Below are positions 42,092 through 50,516 of a DNA stretch of 60,069 bases, piece after piece (within the stretch, counting starts at the first letter, position 1; the number at the start of each line of letters is the position of its first letter). Made by a program: the position numbers and the translations under genes. The notes beneath the pieces were generated by a model. That model did no database searches, was not told the DNA's origin, and saw only the letters and a program-made list of their open reading frames with translations. The stretch comes from a virus: positions 1 to 60,069 of IMG/VR virus record IMGVR_UViG_3300042884_001023; one strand, written 5' to 3'.

Positions 42092-42841
42092 TTATTTGAT
42101 GATTTTATCACTCATAGGTAATTTTAAACCTTTGGTTTTACCCCAATTATAGATTACTTTTTTAAGTTCACTAACAAGTTCAGTTGGTAACTTTGTGCAA
42201 ACTCTTGATTCAGATGTTCTATATGGGGGTGGAATTATTTTTTTTCTTTCAGGAAATTTTTTATCGTAAAGTTTAGGTGAAGTTCTTGTGTTATCACCAA
42301 TATCTCCTTTCGGGTCTACAAACATAGTTCCTTGACCTAAAATATCTATTGTAACATTTTGATTTTCAGCTTTATCAGAGTCTGACACACTGGCTCTTCC
42401 TTTAACGAATGTTATTTTATTTAATCCTAATGTTTTTAAATAATTGATTAAATTATCTCTTCTTTTTTCTGCAAGTTGTGTATTTTTTTCTCTCGCTTGT
42501 GAAGAACTGGCAGGAAAACTACCCCAAGCTGTGTTTGATGCACTACCATTAACAGTTGCGGTTCCTCCACCTCTATTATTAAAATCTTTCAAATCGGAAA
42601 CAATTTTTTTAATTTGGGCGGCATCCTTGTTTATTTCAGATTCACCCAATTTGAAGTTTTCCTTACCTTTGGCAGAAAGTGTTGTTGCGACTTCTCTACC
42701 TTTTTTTCTTTCCCAAGATGCGGTGTTAACATTTTGCGCATTTATATCTGTTTGTCGAGATAGTGGAATAATTGGTTCCTCCATCAAGTTTCTAACAATT
42801 CTATCTAATTGTTTTTCAGTTAAAATTACCTTGTGATTCAT
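42092..42841 (-). CDS. Tagged protein with OmpA-like domain
   Basis: 249 residues. KVILTEKQLDRIVRNLMEE is a family A tag ending Leu-Met-Glu. Residues 55-175 follow the OmpA C-terminal layout: NFKLGESEINKDAAQIKKIV, GGGTATVNGSASNTAWGSF, NTQLAEKRRDNLINYLKTLG and ENQNVTIDILGQ. That fold binds the diaminopimelate of peptidoglycan. The remainder is Pro/Arg-rich and basic. A packaged protein that holds the cell wall during entry, or a baseplate component, is plausible. GTATTTATAAATA lies upstream. Confidence 0.72.
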   Translation of the reverse strand: MNHKVILTEKQLDRIVRNLMEEPIIPLSRQTDINAQNVNTASWERKKGREVATTLSAKGKENFKLGESEINKDAAQIKKIVSDLKDFNNRGGGTATVNGSASNTAWGSFPASSSQAREKNTQLAEKRRDNLINYLKTLGLNKITFVKGRASVSDSDKAENQNVTIDILGQGTMFVDPKGDIGDNTRTSPKLYDKKFPERKKIIPPPYRTSESRVCTKLPTELVSELKKVIYNWGKTKGLKLPMSDKIIK

Positions 42842-42871
42842 ATACTTTTTATTTATAAATACTTTAATAAA

Positions 42872-43210
42872 TTACTTTTTTACAAAACAAAATGGTTTTC
42901 CATCTTTTATTATTGTAATACCAAGTTCGTCAGAAGGTGCGTTAGGGTCAAATGTTAAATCAACGCTGTTAATTCTTTTACTTGATTCGTCTTTTAAAGA
43001 ATGAGTGTTAAATGAAATCATATTCAAATCCGACTTTAAAAGTGCTGAAAAACAATCAGGAAGTATGTTAGGATCAGGTATAGGTCGTCTGTAATCCATT
43101 TTATCGGGCTGAACACCTGGTAGGTTAGAAAATTCCATTTCATTCACCAGTTGTCCTCTTTTGTAGTCAAGAAGATATTTGATTTGATCTAATTGTTCTT
43201 GGATATTCAT
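42872..43210 (-). CDS. Small protein with tag-like start
   Basis: 112 residues from the ATG at 43210; a start at 43225 would overlap the upstream gene and the GATATTTATTTAT motif. NIQEQLDQIKYLLDYKRGQL then VNE resembles the EEEK-type tags in position and ends Leu-Val-Asn-Glu before Met. The mature part has a Pro-rich segment (DYRRPIPDPNILPD) and a beta-like end (LGITIIKDGKPFCFVKK). Unknown activity. Confidence 0.6.
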   Translation of the reverse strand: MNIQEQLDQIKYLLDYKRGQLVNEMEFSNLPGVQPDKMDYRRPIPDPNILPDCFSALLKSDLNMISFNTHSLKDESSKRINSVDLTFDPNAPSDELGITIIKDGKPFCFVKK

Positions 43211-43221
43211 ATAAATAAATA

Positions 43222-43536
43222 TCACAAAAGTAGATCTTCTAAAAAGTCGATATACTCAACTCCTTTGAAAATCATTTCTTCTGAATATCTTTCTCTAACC
43301 CAATTTGAAAATTGTTTGATAAATTCGTCACGATGGAGTGGAATGAAAGATGAAAACTCAACTTCCATTTCTCTTAAAGTTTTAACTTCTTTAGTGGAGG
43401 GGTAATAAACAATCTGAGGTTTTAGTTGATCATCAACAGTGTAAAATATAAAAACCATTTTACCAAAGAATTTTGATTCTACGGGAATTAACTCACCATA
43501 GACCAAATCAAATAGTTTCATACTTGCCTTTTTCAT
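43222..43536 (-). CDS. Unknown small protein
   Basis: 104 residues from the ATG at 43536; the ATG at 43521, preceded by AAAAAGG, is an alternative. It contains LVYGELIPVESKFFGKMVFI, a PSTKEVKTLREMEVEF beta-like middle and an acidic C-terminal helix. TATATTTG at 43543-43550 puts it under a host-type promoter with almost no leader, unlike the tagged genes around it. Confidence 0.55.
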   Translation of the reverse strand: MKKASMKLFDLVYGELIPVESKFFGKMVFIFYTVDDQLKPQIVYYPSTKEVKTLREMEVEFSSFIPLHRDEFIKQFSNWVRERYSEEMIFKGVEYIDFLEDLLL

Positions 43537-43568
43537 CAAAAACAAATATATAATAAAAAAATTAAAAA

Positions 43569-44045
43569 TTAAACTACTTTAATATCATCAATCCAATCAT
43601 CAATCCAATCAGAATCGATTTCTTCTGAATTGATTTCTTCACCATTATACGGTTCATAAGAACCATCAGATTGCATTTGTTGTAACATACTTTTTGTCAC
43701 AGGAATATAACTATCATATGTGTTTAGATAAGTGTCCTGAATTCTTGCATTTCTTTCGTAAGTATGCATAATTTCATAACTTCTCAACTTAGGTCTTTTG
43801 ATTGGTTCAGTTGCGAATTCAGGATTTTCAAGTAGAATATAAATAATAAAAGTAACATCCTCAAACTCAGATCCTAACCCATAAGTTTCTAATTCTGATT
43901 CAATTGGTCCGTAAGCCTCGGTGAAATACTCTTCATAATCCTCAAGTAGATCATCTAAAGTCACTCCTTCACTTTCTAATGACTCAACTATACTAAATAA
44001 AATTGGTCTTAGTGCTTTATCGGGATATTGTTCTATTTTTCTCAT
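43569..44045 (-). CDS. Acidic protein, paralogue of the 3.1 kb head gene
   Basis: 158 residues. TFIIYILLENPEFATEPIKR, PKLRSYEIMHTYER and TYLNTYDSY line up with the corresponding parts of the 148-residue product of 3127-3573. The N-terminal half is more acidic than its paralogue (LDDLLEDYEEYFTEAYGPIE), and the C-terminus WIDDWIDDIKVV is again acidic with Trp. It overlaps the upstream gene by four bases. Duplicate copies in the head block and in the cargo region suggest a virion role. Confidence 0.65.
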   Translation of the reverse strand: MRKIEQYPDKALRPILFSIVESLESEGVTLDDLLEDYEEYFTEAYGPIESELETYGLGSEFEDVTFIIYILLENPEFATEPIKRPKLRSYEIMHTYERNARIQDTYLNTYDSYIPVTKSMLQQMQSDGSYEPYNGEEINSEEIDSDWIDDWIDDIKVV

Positions 44046-44443
44046 AAATCAACATTAATATTTTTAATTTTTTCGTCATATTCCTCACTAAATTGTATTT
44101 TAACAATTTTAATTCCAACATATTCATCACCAAAAAAATACGACAGTTCTTCACCAATTAAATAAGTCAAATGATTATTTAATCTATAATCTTTATCTAA
44201 ATTATTTTTTAATGCTTTAAACACATGAAAAATTTTTGTAGCCCTTTCATCACCATCAATAATTTCAACTAACACGTCTAAATAATCATAGTATTCACCA
44301 ACAGAAATCATTTTTCTTTGACCTGTTATTACAAATTGAAATTGAAAGTTTATTTTAAGGTCAGTGACAATATCTCCGTCATAATCAAATACCATGTCTT
44401 TGATCACATTATTTATTCTTTCTATGTGTTTTTCTGAAATCAT
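44042..44443 (-). CDS. Unknown protein
   Basis: 133 residues. ISEKHIERINNVIKDMVFDY resembles the short tags. Beta-rich centre (DLKINFQFQFVITGQRKMIS, YYDYLDVLVEIIDGDER), then a helical part and HLTYLIGEELSYFFGDEYVG. It is coupled to both neighbours (four-base overlap downstream, four-base gap upstream). No domain recognised. Confidence 0.6.
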   Translation of the reverse strand: MISEKHIERINNVIKDMVFDYDGDIVTDLKINFQFQFVITGQRKMISVGEYYDYLDVLVEIIDGDERATKIFHVFKALKNNLDKDYRLNNHLTYLIGEELSYFFGDEYVGIKIVKIQFSEEYDEKIKNINVDL

Positions 44444-44447
44444 TTAT

Positions 44448-45305
44448 CTAAATTCTATCTTTATAATATTTTAATAGATTTTCAATTGGTTCAATTAACA
44501 ATTTTGGATAATCATTATTTAAAAAATCAACCAGTTCTGAAATGGACTCAAAACTTTGTGGTGTATAACTTGTTTGAAAACTTTGGTTGTCATAACGATC
44601 ATAATATTCACCAGACTCCTTATCTTCAAAATACGAACCCTCAACAGGTGTTTTACAATCACCATTCCAATAAGGTGTTGAAAAACCAACTAATTTGTAA
44701 CTTGGGTCATGATATACAAAAGTAGTATAACCACCAAAACCATCCCATGAGAACTCTAAATCTGCAGACGTGTTTTCAAAACTATACTTCTTATTTACTA
44801 AATCAGTGTGACTAAAAAGCATAGATACAAGTTGATAAGCAAAACCACAATCAATATGTATTTTTTTATCTTTTAATAGAAAAATTATTTGTTCTAAACT
44901 TAAACCCGTCAGATCTGAAATCTCATAGAAATCCATACCGTCATTCCACATCTTATAAATGAGGTTTGAGTTCTTTTCGTATTTTGATTCAGTTATAGTT
45001 TTTTCTAAACGAGACATAAAGTAGTCCCTAATCTTCGTGTAATATTCATTTGTAATATACCTTTGAAGTTGGTTTCTTAGTGTAACTTTTTCATCTCCGG
45101 TAAGTCTTGTTTTATTTGCAAGTTGATTTGCTAATTTCATAACAACGGTACTTTCAAAAGAACCATAAAGTCTTTTTTCTAAAGGAGATGGATTGCTCCC
45201 TTGTAAATATTCATAAACCATGTCCATAGTTGGATCTATCAATCTTTTGACTTCGCTCATTCGTCTAATAAGACCAAGTTGATTTTCTGAGATTATGATT
45301 TTCAT
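44448..45305 (-). CDS. Tagged 285-residue protein
   Basis: KIIISENQLGLIRRMSEVKR is a family C tag with Met-Ser-Glu before Val. The next 150 residues are helical (LEKRLYGSFESTVVMKLANQ, EYYTKIRDYFMSRLEKTITE), with an HTH-like stretch (FYEISDLTGLSLEQIIFLLK). The second half is Tyr/Asp/Gly-rich (GFGGYTTFVYHDPSYKLVGF). It overlaps the downstream tagged gene by four bases. A DNA-binding cargo protein is possible; otherwise unknown. Confidence 0.65.
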   Translation of the reverse strand: MKIIISENQLGLIRRMSEVKRLIDPTMDMVYEYLQGSNPSPLEKRLYGSFESTVVMKLANQLANKTRLTGDEKVTLRNQLQRYITNEYYTKIRDYFMSRLEKTITESKYEKNSNLIYKMWNDGMDFYEISDLTGLSLEQIIFLLKDKKIHIDCGFAYQLVSMLFSHTDLVNKKYSFENTSADLEFSWDGFGGYTTFVYHDPSYKLVGFSTPYWNGDCKTPVEGSYFEDKESGEYYDRYDNQSFQTSYTPQSFESISELVDFLNNDYPKLLIEPIENLLKYYKDRI

Positions 45306-45700
45306 GGTTTATAGATTCTCATTTGAAATTTTGGACCCATTTCAAATTTTATATTTAATCCTGATTCTTCGATAATCCCATTAATTTTTTCGGCATATTT
45401 TTCTAAAACTTCAACACCTTTATCATACTCATCTCTCCAAAGGTATGGGTCCGAAAACATTGGGTGTAATACTAATGAACCATCATCTTCATTATAGTGA
45501 AAGTCCAAACCACCGAAAGTAAAAAAAAAATTTTGAAAATCGGGAAATAAAAAACTTGGAGAAAGTCTTCTTAATTCAAACCATATTTTTTCCCAGTCTT
45601 TTACTGATAATTTGTCATTAGAAAAATTATCCATTTCTAAAATAATTTTTTTAACGATTTTTGTTAAATCATTTTCATTAAGTTTAATTATTTTTTTCAT
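45302..45700 (-). CDS. Tagged protein
   Basis: 132 residues. KKIIKLNENDLTKIVKKIIL then Glu is a family A variant with Ile-Leu-Glu before Met. The mature part is compact and aromatic (WEKIWFELRRLSPSFLFPDF, FFTFGGLDFHYNEDDGS, LVLHPMFSDPYLW), suggesting a small alpha/beta domain of unknown type. Cotranscribed with tagged genes on both sides. Confidence 0.68.
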   Translation of the reverse strand: MKKIIKLNENDLTKIVKKIILEMDNFSNDKLSVKDWEKIWFELRRLSPSFLFPDFQNFFFTFGGLDFHYNEDDGSLVLHPMFSDPYLWRDEYDKGVEVLEKYAEKINGIIEESGLNIKFEMGPKFQMRIYKP

Positions 45701-45707
45701 GATTGGA

Positions 45708-46061
45708 TTAATAATCTTTAAGTCTTTTTAAATTGTATAATTCATTTTGTATTAATCTATCGGCGTATTGAATAACTTGTTGAGTTCTGTTAAACATAAT
45801 TTTTATGTTGTCTTTTTTTTCTTTTTCTATTGACGAAGACTCAACCTTATCTTTTAATTTTTGTAATTTTTTTTCTATCTTTGCATTACTAACAATTTCT
45901 TTTTCCATTTCTTCTAAGATATATTCTAGTTCTGTAAGATATTTTGTATAATAATATCCTTTACCTCTAAAAAATCCTTTAACACCTTCCCATGTGGATC
46001 CTTCGTTAACTTCTTCTGAAATTACTCTTCTTACTATTTTTTTTATTTCTGAATCTTTCAT
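45708..46061 (-). CDS. Tagged helical protein
   Basis: 117 residues. KDSEIKKIVRRVISEEVNEG is a shortened family A tag, keeping IVRRVISE. The rest is almost entirely coiled-coil helix (YLTELEYILEEMEKEIVSNA; KIEKKLQKLKDKVES). It starts two bases before the stop-start junction with the 472-residue tagged gene, so the pair is translated together. It may accompany that larger protein as a chaperone or immunity-like partner, which is inference from context only. Confidence 0.65.
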   Translation of the reverse strand: MKDSEIKKIVRRVISEEVNEGSTWEGVKGFFRGKGYYYTKYLTELEYILEEMEKEIVSNAKIEKKLQKLKDKVESSSIEKEKKDNIKIMFNRTQQVIQYADRLIQNELYNLKRLKDY

Positions 46062-46063
46062 TT

Positions 46064-47482
46064 TTATACTTTGTTTAATTTATTTTGTAAATCTAAGGAA
46101 TTAGGAATATTTTTAGTTTTTAAAAGTTCCGCCAATTTTCTTGCGGTTACTCTATCCATTTTTCCTATCGAAGATGTGAGTTTATTATCGTTTTGGAATT
46201 TTGTTAATTGTTCCTTTGTTTCAGGACCAAATTTACCATCTGCACCTGCCCTAACTAATTTATAACCCAACAACTCAAGAGCATTTTGAAAGTCAGTTAC
46301 GTTTGTTGACACATTATAAGTTCCTGCATCTCCTTCGTAATCTGCGACTTCTTCCATAAGATAATCTAGAGATTCTTTAGAAGTTTGAGCCGGATCTAAA
46401 TCCTTGAGTTGATCTAATTTTTTATAGTCAATATCTGATCCGTCAGGTGTTATTACATCAAAAAATCTTTTTATAAACAATGGAACTAAAGTTCCCGCAC
46501 CTCTTCTTAACCATGGTGCACCAACAGCCCTTGATACAAATGTTGACACAGGAACCATCATTTGATTACCGTTTTTGAACATAACTAAAACACCATTGTC
46601 AGAAACTTTCATAACTTTTGCCGTTGTGGTAGCACCTTTCTTAGACATATATCTGTAAGAAAAACCAGGAGCAAATCCAGCCTTTCTCAATATTTTACCT
46701 CCTTGAGACATTTTTGGTATTTTTTGAAAAAACTTTTTGGCCGCTTGAAGTGCAACATTTGTTACAGTGCCTTTAGCAATTTTTTGACCAACTTTTTGAC
46801 CAACTTTTTTGGTGGCTTGTTTACCGGCTTTAGTTAATGGTGCCAAAATTTTTCTAATTCTACTAGTAAACGCTTGAAAGAACTTGGAAATTTTTCCTGA
46901 AAACTTACCTAATATTTTTTTTGCTAATGGAGATTTTAATGCTTTGTTAATTGCTGATGGTATTTTTAAAAGAATTGTGTCCAAAATCCCCCCAATAATT
47001 TTTAACCCTTTTACGACCGCCTTAGACGCAAAACCCGCACCCGTTTTAATTGCTCTTTTCAAAGGAGTTGCAAGTGTTTGTAATGGACCAGGAAGAACAA
47101 CAAATGCAAATGTAATTGCTGCCATTAAATAAAGTTTGTCTTGTTCAGGTCCAGTTTTAAATTGAGCTTCGATTACATAACTCAACGCATTCAATGTATC
47201 GATAATTGCTCCTGATCCTGGAGGCCCTACAAAATCGGCAGCAACAGATAAAACATCGGCACCTGTATGTAAAATATCACTCAAAGACCAACCTTCAGAT
47301 ATCGGAATTAGATCACCCGTTTGCGAATCATATAAGTTATTGTCGTATACAATATATTTATAGTCTTCGCTAATTATACATTCTTTTAATTTCTCTAAAG
47401 GTCTTTTTTCTTCTTTAATTAAATCAAATGAATTATTTATTAACAATCTGAGTTGGTTTTCAGTAATAATAATGTTTTTCAT
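46064..47482 (-). CDS. Tagged toxin-like protein with peptidoglycan-binding domain
   Basis: 472 residues. KNIIITENQLRLLINNSFDL with LIKEE following is a family C tag. Residues 60-140 are hydrophobic and glycine-rich (LSDILHTGADVLSVAADFVG; AAITFAFVVLPG), in the style of pore-forming or polymorphic-toxin leader regions. A long basic helical part follows (KKILGKFSGKISKFFQAFTS; KKVGQKVGQKIAKG), then a beta domain (KVSDNGVLVMFKNGNQMMV). The last 75 residues fit PG_binding_1: FQNALELLGYKLVRAGADGK, FGPETKEQLTKFQ. A packaged or tail-borne effector that crosses the envelope is plausible. GTAATATTTATA lies upstream. Confidence 0.72.
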   Translation of the reverse strand: MKNIIITENQLRLLINNSFDLIKEEKRPLEKLKECIISEDYKYIVYDNNLYDSQTGDLIPISEGWSLSDILHTGADVLSVAADFVGPPGSGAIIDTLNALSYVIEAQFKTGPEQDKLYLMAAITFAFVVLPGPLQTLATPLKRAIKTGAGFASKAVVKGLKIIGGILDTILLKIPSAINKALKSPLAKKILGKFSGKISKFFQAFTSRIRKILAPLTKAGKQATKKVGQKVGQKIAKGTVTNVALQAAKKFFQKIPKMSQGGKILRKAGFAPGFSYRYMSKKGATTTAKVMKVSDNGVLVMFKNGNQMMVPVSTFVSRAVGAPWLRRGAGTLVPLFIKRFFDVITPDGSDIDYKKLDQLKDLDPAQTSKESLDYLMEEVADYEGDAGTYNVSTNVTDFQNALELLGYKLVRAGADGKFGPETKEQLTKFQNDNKLTSSIGKMDRVTARKLAELLKTKNIPNSLDLQNKLNKV

Positions 47483-47513
47483 TTTTAATATTTTTATATA
47501 AATATTACCAAAA

Positions 47514-47544
47514 ATAAAAAACCCACTTTTTTAAGTGGGTTATT
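47514..47544 (-). terminator. Terminator
   Basis: AACCCACTT/AAGTGGGTT stem with five T on the minus strand, after the 47551-47721 gene. Confidence 0.8.
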
Positions 47545-47550
47545 AAAGGA

Positions 47551-47721
47551 TTAAACAAAAAACTTTAATAAAAGATTTTTTATTTCAACAAAAACAAATG
47601 GAAATTGACTATAAAGAAGGTAAAGTCCAACTATTAATAGTATGACACCAAAAAACTTTTTGATAATGTATCTTACAATAAGGATTGAAAGAATTGCTAA
47701 AATGATAAGAGTGATTGACAT
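47551..47721 (-). CDS. Small membrane protein
   Basis: 56 residues from the ATG at 47721. Almost wholly hydrophobic: SITLIILAILSILIVRYIIK, then FFGVILLIVGLYLLYSQFPF. TTTG (plus 47768-47771), 20 bases and TATATTTG (plus 47740-47747) give a good host-type promoter close to the start; the ATG at 47742 lies inside it. Unknown. Confidence 0.6.
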   Translation of the reverse strand: MSITLIILAILSILIVRYIIKKFFGVILLIVGLYLLYSQFPFVFVEIKNLLLKFFV

Positions 47722-47784
47722 TGTATAAATTTTATTATACAAATATAGGTTTTTAATTTTGATTATCCAAATTAAAAATCAATT

Positions 47785-48240
47785 TTATGGTTTAGACATA
47801 AAATCAAGTGCTGATGTAGATTTACTCATATTAAATTCAAAATAACTATTGGTGCAATATGACTCATTAATTCGAATTTTTAACTTGGAACATTTTTTAA
47901 ACCAATTAACGGTTTCATATTCCTCATTCAATAAATCGGCAGTAAAGAATACAATATCATTTGAACTACTGGTAACCCCAATTCCACTAGCCTTATAAAC
48001 TTCCTCACCAAGTTGAAAAACAAAATCGTAAGATACTTGGTCATCACAAAAATAACCACCTTTTACGTAGAACGCGATTTTTCCATCAACATTTTCCAGT
48101 TTTAAATATGCACCTGTTGGGTTGTCTGTGTAAGCGATTTTATATGGATCATCGAATCCATCGGTAATTGTTTTATAAACCCACTGTGCTGAAAGGTTTA
48201 AAGAGATAAATAAACTAAAGATAAAGATAACTGTTTTCAT
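47785..48240 (-). CDS. Secreted protein
   Basis: 151 residues. Signal peptide MKTVIFIFSLFISLNLSAQ, then a beta-rich domain (WVYKTITDGFDDPYKIAYTD; GAYLKLENVDGKIAFYVKGG; VSYDFVFQLGEEVYKASG), ending in a Cys-containing segment (KCSKLKIRINESYC). Similar small exported proteins are frequent in flavobacteria, so host origin is plausible. No named domain. Confidence 0.7.
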   Translation of the reverse strand: MKTVIFIFSLFISLNLSAQWVYKTITDGFDDPYKIAYTDNPTGAYLKLENVDGKIAFYVKGGYFCDDQVSYDFVFQLGEEVYKASGIGVTSSSNDIVFFTADLLNEEYETVNWFKKCSKLKIRINESYCTNSYFEFNMSKSTSALDFMSKP

Positions 48241-48265
48241 AAATATTTTTTTTTAAAAGTATACA

Positions 48266-48300
48266 TAAAAAAAATCCCCCAATCAATAGAAAGGGGGTTA
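48266..48300 (-). terminator. Terminator
   Basis: TCCCCC/GGGGG hairpin with eight T on the minus strand, after the tagged 90-residue gene. Confidence 0.75.
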
Positions 48301-48323
48301 ATTTTTTTTGTGTGAAAATAAAA

Positions 48324-48596
48324 TTAATGATTTGACATCCAATTACCCTCACGACCACCACGAACAGCCTTACCTCTGTATCTCGTTTTAGTCATACATC
48401 CTCTTTTCTTGGTTCTTGTTCTTCCACCTGGAGGGTAATTTTCAGGAAAACATTTCATATCTTCTTTGGCTATGTCCTCAACGTTAACCACAAATTCTTG
48501 ATCTACCTCATCGGTAGCCCCTGATTCCATCTCCATAATTGTTCGTCTAACAATACGAGTTAGGTCTGCTTCTGTTAATCTAATTACTTTTTTCAT
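48324..48596 (-). CDS. Small tagged basic protein
   Basis: 90 residues. KKVIRLTEADLTRIVRRTIM then Glu is a family A tag with Ile-Met-Glu. The remaining 65 residues turn from acidic to strongly basic (GGRTRTKKRGCMTKTRYRGK, AVRGGREGNW). A basic tail suits binding to packaged DNA, as for T4 internal proteins. It follows the 142-residue gene by six bases and shares its transcript. Confidence 0.7.
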   Translation of the reverse strand: MKKVIRLTEADLTRIVRRTIMEMESGATDEVDQEFVVNVEDIAKEDMKCFPENYPPGGRTRTKKRGCMTKTRYRGKAVRGGREGNWMSNH

Positions 48597-48602
48597 AATT
48601 TT

Positions 48603-49031
48603 TTAATATAAAGGAAATACATTATCACCGTTTGTTGAATCAACTGCGATGTATCCAACATTTTCCACCGTATAAATATATAATGGTGGATAATGAACGG
48701 AATAAAGTGGAGCTCTTAACAAAACAACTGACCATCGTCCTGTGTATCCTGCTTTAATTAAATATTGTTCAGACTCTTCTTGTGTCATTTGAAGTGGGGG
48801 ATGAATTACTAAATCATCCAAATAAGGACTATCAACAGTTTGAACTGATACTTTCCCATGACTTGTGCAATTAACCATGATGGTTGCGTATTCATCATTT
48901 CCTCTAAAAATACAATGAATGAAACTTAAATCGTGTGGTGAAGACCCCTGATAAAGTTTTGCCATTTTTGTCATACCAAGTGCAGTTTCCCAACACTTGT
49001 TTAACATTTCATTAAAATTTAATTTTTCCAT
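48603..49031 (-). CDS. Unknown protein
   Basis: 142 residues. EKLNFNEMLNKCWETALGMT, DLSFIHCIFRGNDEYATIMV, GRWSVVLLRAPLYSVHYPPL and AVDSTNGDNVFPLY: a compact alpha/beta protein with Cys and Tyr/Pro-rich strands, reminiscent of papain-like folds (Cys, later His, then Asp) but too uncertain to call. Lies upstream of the tagged basic protein. Confidence 0.6.
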   Translation of the reverse strand: MEKLNFNEMLNKCWETALGMTKMAKLYQGSSPHDLSFIHCIFRGNDEYATIMVNCTSHGKVSVQTVDSPYLDDLVIHPPLQMTQEESEQYLIKAGYTGRWSVVLLRAPLYSVHYPPLYIYTVENVGYIAVDSTNGDNVFPLY

Positions 49032-49044
49032 TTCTTAATTTAAT

Positions 49045-49224
49045 TTACAATCTTGATGCACTCACCATGATTTGATTTAGTCGAGATTCAAGATCACGAA
49101 TTTCATTAATTTGATTTTGATTTAAATTTATAGATTCTCCCCTAATAGATGAAATTCTATTTTGAATTTTTGTGTATTCGAACATAAGTTGATTATACAC
49201 TTTTGCTTTTTCTTCGTTATTCAT
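49045..49224 (-). CDS. Small helical protein
   Basis: 59 residues: MNNEEKAKVYNQLMFEYTKI, QNRISSIRGESINLNQNQIN, EIRDLESRLNQIMVSASRL. Predicted coiled coil of two helices, with GTATATTTATTTTT directly upstream. It heads the operon with the two genes below it. Function unknown. Confidence 0.6.
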   Translation of the reverse strand: MNNEEKAKVYNQLMFEYTKIQNRISSIRGESINLNQNQINEIRDLESRLNQIMVSASRL

Positions 49225-49270
49225 AAAAATAAATATACGACAAAACTTATTTTTATGTATATCAAATTAA

Positions 49271-49525
49271 TTATATGAAAGTTTGTGCGTCAGAAAAAGA
49301 ATTGGGGTCTATAAACTCGGACTCCAAATAATCAATAACATCCCTTAAAGCTCTTGCCTGATCTTTAGGGTTCTCTTCTGCTCTAATAGATAAAGCAACA
49401 CCACCAGCCAATACAGACCTAATCATATCACGATCCATAGATTGCGGAGCAAGAATATTAAATAAAAAATTATTATCATCTTCTATGGTTACCTCTACGG
49501 AAACCTTTAATTTAGTTTCTTCCAT
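49271..49525 (-). CDS. Unknown small protein
   Basis: 84 residues. A beta start (KLKVSVEVTIEDDNNFLFNI), then MDRDMIRSVLAGGVALSIRA and an acidic helical end. Small proteins with an RSVLAGG-V-L centre occur in phages, but no role is known. It starts five bases after the upstream gene stop. Confidence 0.6.
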   Translation of the reverse strand: MEETKLKVSVEVTIEDDNNFLFNILAPQSMDRDMIRSVLAGGVALSIRAEENPKDQARALRDVIDYLESEFIDPNSFSDAQTFI

Positions 49526-49530
49526 TTTTA

Positions 49531-50091
49531 TTAATAATTGGGGTTAAATTCACCTTGATATTGGCGTTTATGATTTTCATTTTTCCAATACCTTTCCCAA
49601 CATTCAAAAGATGGAATATCATAAAATCGTGCGGTATGATTTATTTGATCGGGATTAAAGTGAGGTATGAAAGTGATCATCAGGTGTTTATTAATATCAG
49701 GAATAAACGACTCAATTTCATTATAAATCATTTCCATATTAATACTATTTTTATAGGTTGTTGTTCTATAAACAGGTTCAAAAGTCATGGGATTATAAAT
49801 TGGTTGTCCTATAACATCAAATATTACCAATTCCATGTAGGTGTGACCATACCAGTAAGGTCTTTGTTCTTTTAGGTCTCTATTTTTAATATGAATATCA
49901 AATCTTAAATCAGGGTATGAACTCTCAATAAATTCACCAAGAAGTTTTAGATATTTGTCTCTAATCAAAAATAATACCTTAGTATCCTCTTCTCTTTGTT
50001 TAAATTGGGAGTAAGAGGTGATAGGTCGGTTTAACATTTCATTTATGAAATCGTCATTTTGTCGTAATTTCTTAAGTTGATCGTGACTCAT
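49531..50091 (-). CDS. Unknown protein
   Basis: 186 residues from the ATG at 50091; a longer frame to 50127 runs into the terminator. SHDQLKKLRQNDDFINEMLN, a charged helix, RPYWYGHTYMELVIFDVIGQ, MITFIPHFNPDQINHTARFY and a Trp-rich end (CWERYWKNENHKRQYQG). No recognised domain. Probably cotranscribed with the 84-residue gene. Confidence 0.6.
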   Translation of the reverse strand: MSHDQLKKLRQNDDFINEMLNRPITSYSQFKQREEDTKVLFLIRDKYLKLLGEFIESSYPDLRFDIHIKNRDLKEQRPYWYGHTYMELVIFDVIGQPIYNPMTFEPVYRTTTYKNSINMEMIYNEIESFIPDINKHLMITFIPHFNPDQINHTARFYDIPSFECWERYWKNENHKRQYQGEFNPNY

Positions 50092-50106
50092 AAAAAAAAA
50101 TATAGA

Positions 50107-50144
50107 CAAAAAAAATCCCCCAGTCAAAAGAAAGGGGGGGGTTT
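50107..50144 (-). terminator. Terminator
   Basis: CCCCC/GGGGG hairpin with eight T on the minus strand, after the tagged 112-residue gene. Confidence 0.75.
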
Positions 50145-50165
50145 AATAAATATTGTTTAAAATTA

Positions 50166-50504
50166 TTAATTGGTATGTTCATTTAAAAATGAAATAAAGT
50201 TAGAAACGCAATCACTTGCATATTCCTCCATATCAAAGTAATCCTCATCAGACATTTCATCGTGACTACTTTCTTCTAAAAACCTTCCCATGTGATTTTT
50301 CAAATCAGAAAGAATTTCTTTGGCATCATCAAGGCCCAATGAACCATTTTTTTTAACCATTTGTTTTACCTCATCTTGATACTCCTCACATATATCATCA
50401 ATATCATTTTTTAATTCCTCAAGTTCATCACCATTAGATTCTTTAATAATTCGTTTAACAATTCTTGTTAAATCTCTTTCTGTTAATCTAACCACTTTTT
50501 TCAT
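50166..50504 (-). CDS. Tagged acidic protein
   Basis: 112 residues. KKVVRLTERDLTRIVKRIIK then Glu is a family A tag with Ile-Lys-Glu before Ser. The mature part is acidic and helical (ELEELKNDIDDICEEYQDEV; DEMSDEDYFDMEEYASDCV). A TTATAAATA sequence, identical in form to the T4 late promoter, lies 13 bases upstream, inside the end of the upstream tagged gene. Part of three tagged genes in tandem. Confidence 0.7.
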   Translation of the reverse strand: MKKVVRLTERDLTRIVKRIIKESNGDELEELKNDIDDICEEYQDEVKQMVKKNGSLGLDDAKEILSDLKNHMGRFLEESSHDEMSDEDYFDMEEYASDCVSNFISFLNEHTN

Positions 50505-50516
50505 AATAATTTTTAT

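Noticed and set aside
50107-50144. Poly-G run at 50134-50142 as a quadruplex
   Set aside because: It is the arm of a cassette terminator, paired with a C run, and only one G tract is present.
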